From Chamaelirium japonicum (taxonomy: Eukaryota; Streptophyta; Magnoliopsida; Liliales; Melanthiaceae), in contig OX393550.1 in assembly GCA_947650365.1 (NCBI GenBank), positions 113,469,532-113,533,531 of the forward strand: a stretch of DNA of 64,000 bases. The letters run 5' to 3'. Made by a program: the position numbers and the translations under genes. Below are positions 61,224 to 64,000 of this stretch, in pieces (the first letter of the stretch is position 1; every line of letters begins with the position of its first letter). The notes beneath the pieces are model-generated. The model was not told where the DNA came from. It made no database searches and was given only the letters and a program-made list of their open reading frames with translations.

Positions 61224-62044
61224 ATGACCAAGCTTGACCCCCTTGCCTCCATCCTTAATGATAACAAACTTATAGGACCAAATTACGAGGACTGGAAGTG
61301 TAACCTAATACTCGTCCTAAGGGTTGGCAAACACTCAATTGCCCTAAGTACCCCTCAACCGGCCATGCCAGGATCAAGTGCTACTGAGGTCCAGTTAAAG
61401 AAATAGAACGACTGACTAGTTGCTGATGAGATGTGCAAGTGCTATATACTGGCATCCTTGCAGACTATCCTTCAGAAGCAAGACATGGCCTTCGCTTCAG
61501 ACATGCTGCTCTATTTAATGGAAATATTAGATGGTCGTAGTCGGGTAACTCGTTACATGACCATCAAGAAATTGGTGTCCACGAAGATGGTAGAGGGGAC
61601 TTTAGTTTGGGATCATATGCTAAAATTGTTTGGCTATGTGAATGAACTTTGTTCCTTCGATGTCATCTTGGATGCAAAGATCCAGACCAATATTTTCCTT
61701 GCGTCTTTGTCGGGAATATTTGAGGGCTTCGTTACCAACTTTAACCTTAAACGGTTGGAGATGATTAACGCAGAGCTCCTAGCGACGCTCCTGGCAATAG
61801 AGGACGGGATGAAGGCAGGAGCCTAATCCCTGAACGTAGAATAGAAGTCTTCTCTGAAAGCCAAAGGCAAGTTTCAGAAAAGAAAGTCTAAGAAGCCTGT
61901 GAAGATGGGCTAGATGCAGTTGCAGGTTCCTAAGCAGGATGGTCCAACGAAGCCCAAAGGATAATATTTTCGATGCGGCAAGAAAGGGCACTGGAAGGGT
62001 GACTATCGCGCGGCTCCCAAGAAGGCTGAGACAGATATATCTTA
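61224..62044 (+). pseudogene. gag: copia gag pseudogene (plus-strand copy)
   Basis: The start MTKLDPLASILNDNKLIGPN is clear. The frame is cut by stops at about 61404, 61824 and several later points. Gag core: VTRYMTIKKLVSTKMVEGTL and GFVTNFNLKRLEMINAELLA. The zinc knuckle CGKKGHWKGDY near 61975 has lost its last cysteine to Tyr. Confidence 0.87.
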
Positions 62045-62054
62045 AATCCATATA

Positions 62055-63390
62055 GTGGAATCTCTTGTAGCATCCAGTTGTTTTCTAGTCTCATGGATTG
62101 TGGATTTTGGTTCCACTAACCATGCTTGCAATAATTTGCAAGGATTCAAGGAGACAAGAAAACTGGGTGATGGGGAGATCATCCTGAGTATGGGAAGTGA
62201 GACCGTGGCAGAGACTGAAGCAGTTGGAGATGTCGTCTTGCAGTTTCTTGATGAAAGTTTATTACTTAGAGATATACTTTATGTACTGTCCTTGAAACGA
62301 AACTTAATTTTTGTTTCTTTATTAAATAATAAAGGTTTTTCAGTTTTATTTGATGCTTCTGGTGTGTCAATTAAATCGAATGGTTCCTTTGTTTGTAAGA
62401 GAAAGACACAGAATGGTCTCTATGTAATTAACTCCAATCATAAGCAGGATAACATAACTGAAACCTGTATGGTTAATTTATCTAAACAGAAAAATCCATC
62501 AGATAATCCAATACTCCTTTGGTATCTAAGGCTTGGACACATAGCCTCAGATAAGATTCACAGGTTGGTTAAGGTAGGACTTTTAAGTCCAGATGTTTCA
62601 GAGAGCCTACCAACGTGTGAGTCTTACTTGGAAGGCAAGATAACTAAAAGAACTTTCTAAACCAAAGGAAGCAGATCTCAGGAGGTATTGGAGTTGGTAC
62701 ACACTAATGTATTTGGGCCCATAAGTGCCCGTGCCATAGGAGGCTTCGAGTATTTCATCACCTTCACGGATGATCACTCAAGGTTTGGATACATATACCT
62801 AATATGGCGAAAGTCGGAATCCTTTGATAAGTTCAAGGAGTTCAGAGCTGAAGCAGAAAAGCAAACGGGTAAGAGTATCAAGTCTCTTCGATTGGATCGA
62901 GAAAGCGAATACTTATCGGATAAATTTATTGGGTACATGCGTGAGCATGGGATCATATCATAGTTGACTGCACCTGGGACACCACAACAAAATGGTGTAT
63001 CTGAGAGGAGAAACCGAACTTTGTTAGACATGGTTCAGAGTATGATGAGTTATGCAACATTGTCATCTAGTTTTTGGGGATATGCCCTAGAGACGGTAGC
63101 ATATACCTTGAACTTTGTTCTATCAAAGTCAGTACCTCTAACTCTTTGGGAGCTGTGGTTGAAGCGAAAGCAAAGCCTGCAGCACTTTAGGATTTGGGGT
63201 TGTCCAGCACATGTGCGAAAGGACAAGCGAGATAAGATGGAGTCAAAGACTAAGGTATGTCTATTCGTTGGGTATCCAAAAGGGACAAAGGGTGATTTAT
63301 TTTATAATCCTGATGATAGAAAGATCATCGTCTTGATGAACACTGTATTCCTGAAGCATGATTATTTAATAGACCATAAGCCCACTGTAT
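62055..63390 (+). pseudogene. pol: copia pol pseudogene, protease and integrase only
   Basis: Protease: WIVDFGSTNHACN (about 62087), where the catalytic DSG has become DFG. Pre-integrase finger: LWYLRLGHIASDKI...CESY, the last cysteine lost. Integrase: FITFTDDHSRFGYIYL, a TAG at about 62961, then TAPGTPQQNGVSERRNRTLL with the catalytic Glu present, then FRIWGCPAHV and VGYPKGTKGDLFYNP. The coding similarity ends at HDYLIDHKPT, before RT. Confidence 0.88.
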
Positions 63391-64000
63391 GTAATATCCG
63401 GTGCGTTTAATTTCAGGGCATCCCAGTTATATTATTATTTTTTTATTATTGCTAAATTGATTGTTTTGTTTTCGTATTTATGATCGTCAATGGTGTGTGC
63501 TTGAACCTGAGTTGGACCGGGCAGTGGGCCCCGGGTCCGGGTCGTTAGGCGACACTGGAGGCATGGCATGAATGTTTTGATAATTTAAATTAATTAAAAT
63601 AATAGGTTTTTAGATGAGTCTGTCGGACTCGTGAGGTTTGCGCACCGGCCCGTCTCAGTGCGATGCAAGCCCGAGTGTAAGCCTTGTTTAATTGCGAGCA
63701 ATGATTGTTTAACAGAGAAAAAAAAAATTTAAAAACCCAAACCCCATCTCAACCCATCCAACCCAATAACAGACCCTTTCTCTCTCTATCTCTATTTATC
63801 TCTACTAATCCTAAACCCAAACCCCATCTCAACCCACCCAACCCAATAACAGACCCTTTCTCTCTCTATCTCTATTTATCTCTACTAATCCTAAACCCAA
63901 ATCCCATTCCCCTTATCATCAGCCGTTTCCCCCATCCAACCGATCTCTCTCTCGATCTCTCCTCAAATCCCACTCTCCCTCTCAAACCCGATCCCATCTC
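63391..64000 (+). mobile_element. Probable start of another LTR element, running off the window
   Basis: The sequence TGTAATATCCGGTGCG begins where the copia stops. It resembles the TGTAACGCCCCGATATTTTA start of the Tekay-like solo LTR at 36065. The stretch has no open frame. It ends in an 80-bp tandem repeat and a CT-rich tail. Without the other end and target duplication this is inference. Confidence 0.45.
63733..63905 (+). repeat. 80-bp tandem repeat, two copies plus a partial third
   Basis: Units starting AAACCCAAACCCCATCTC begin at 63733, 63813 and 63893 and contain CAATAACAGACCCTTTCTCT. The first two differ at a single position. Confidence 0.9.

Larger units (their letters stand above)
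57338..63390 (+). mobile_element. Plus-strand Ty1/copia element of the same family, 3' part missing from the window
   Basis: The 5' LTR is followed by the Met-tRNA PBS, the long leader, gag, protease and integrase, collinear with the minus-strand copy. The reading stops abruptly near 63390, between integrase and RT, where unrelated sequence begins. The 5 bp before the LTR are AGTTG; the partner duplication is not in the window. Confidence 0.9.

Noticed and set aside
63733..63905. AAACCCAAACCCC repeats taken as telomeric DNA
   Set aside because: The plant telomere unit is TTTAGGG/CCCTAAA. Here the motif is part of an 80-bp unit and occurs only once per unit.

Overview
This window is plant nuclear DNA, most likely from a monocot, at the edge of a large satellite array that may be centromeric or pericentromeric. 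Three things support this: a canonical four-exon plant class 1 phytoglobin gene, a GC-rich PADRE/DUF4228 gene with a monocot-like base composition, and dense nested plant LTR retrotransposons, including a Cassandra TRIM that carries 5S rDNA. The species cannot be named from the sequence alone.

Region 1 (1-17757) is one head-to-tail satellite with a 181-bp monomer. Its core is a higher-order repeat (HOR) of 20 monomers, 3618 bp long (19 x 181 + 179). Three complete copies start at 3078, 6696 and 10314. They are followed by two shortened variants: a 10-mer at 13932, and a copy lacking three monomers at 15742. The left flank (1-3077) is less regular. The array ends against the terminal part of a CACTA transposon (about 17758-18639), recognisable by about 19 ACCGACGG-type subterminal motifs and the terminus TTTGTAGTG.

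Region 2 (18640-39344) is a nest of transposable elements. A remnant of a minus-strand Gypsy element (PBS at 35611-35628, LTR from 35633 rightwards) holds a solo Ty1/copia LTR (20787-35251, TSD ACATC). That solo LTR was itself split by a full-length Tat-lineage Ty3/Gypsy element (21399-33908, TSD CATAC). The Tat element has degenerate gag and pol with dual RNase H, a 78-bp tandem repeat, and a long spliced antisense gene with its own TATA box. A Tekay-like solo LTR (36065-38210) lies in the old Gypsy LTR.

Region 3 (39345-44762) is a small gene island. It holds the phytoglobin gene (40231-41508, +) with a hAT MITE just upstream of its TATA box, a second hAT MITE (42544-43103) with a long poly-C tract, and the PADRE/DUF4228 gene (43167-43670, -).

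Region 4 (44763-64000) is again retroelements. A full-length minus-strand copia (44768-55238, TSD AAGAT) carries a complete Cassandra TRIM (46223-46952) in its 3' LTR. GA-rich minisatellites follow. A second copia of the same family in plus orientation begins at 57338 and is interrupted at about 63390, probably by another LTR element that runs off the window.

Only the phytoglobin and the PADRE gene look like functional host genes. The retroelement reading frames all carry stops or frameshifts.
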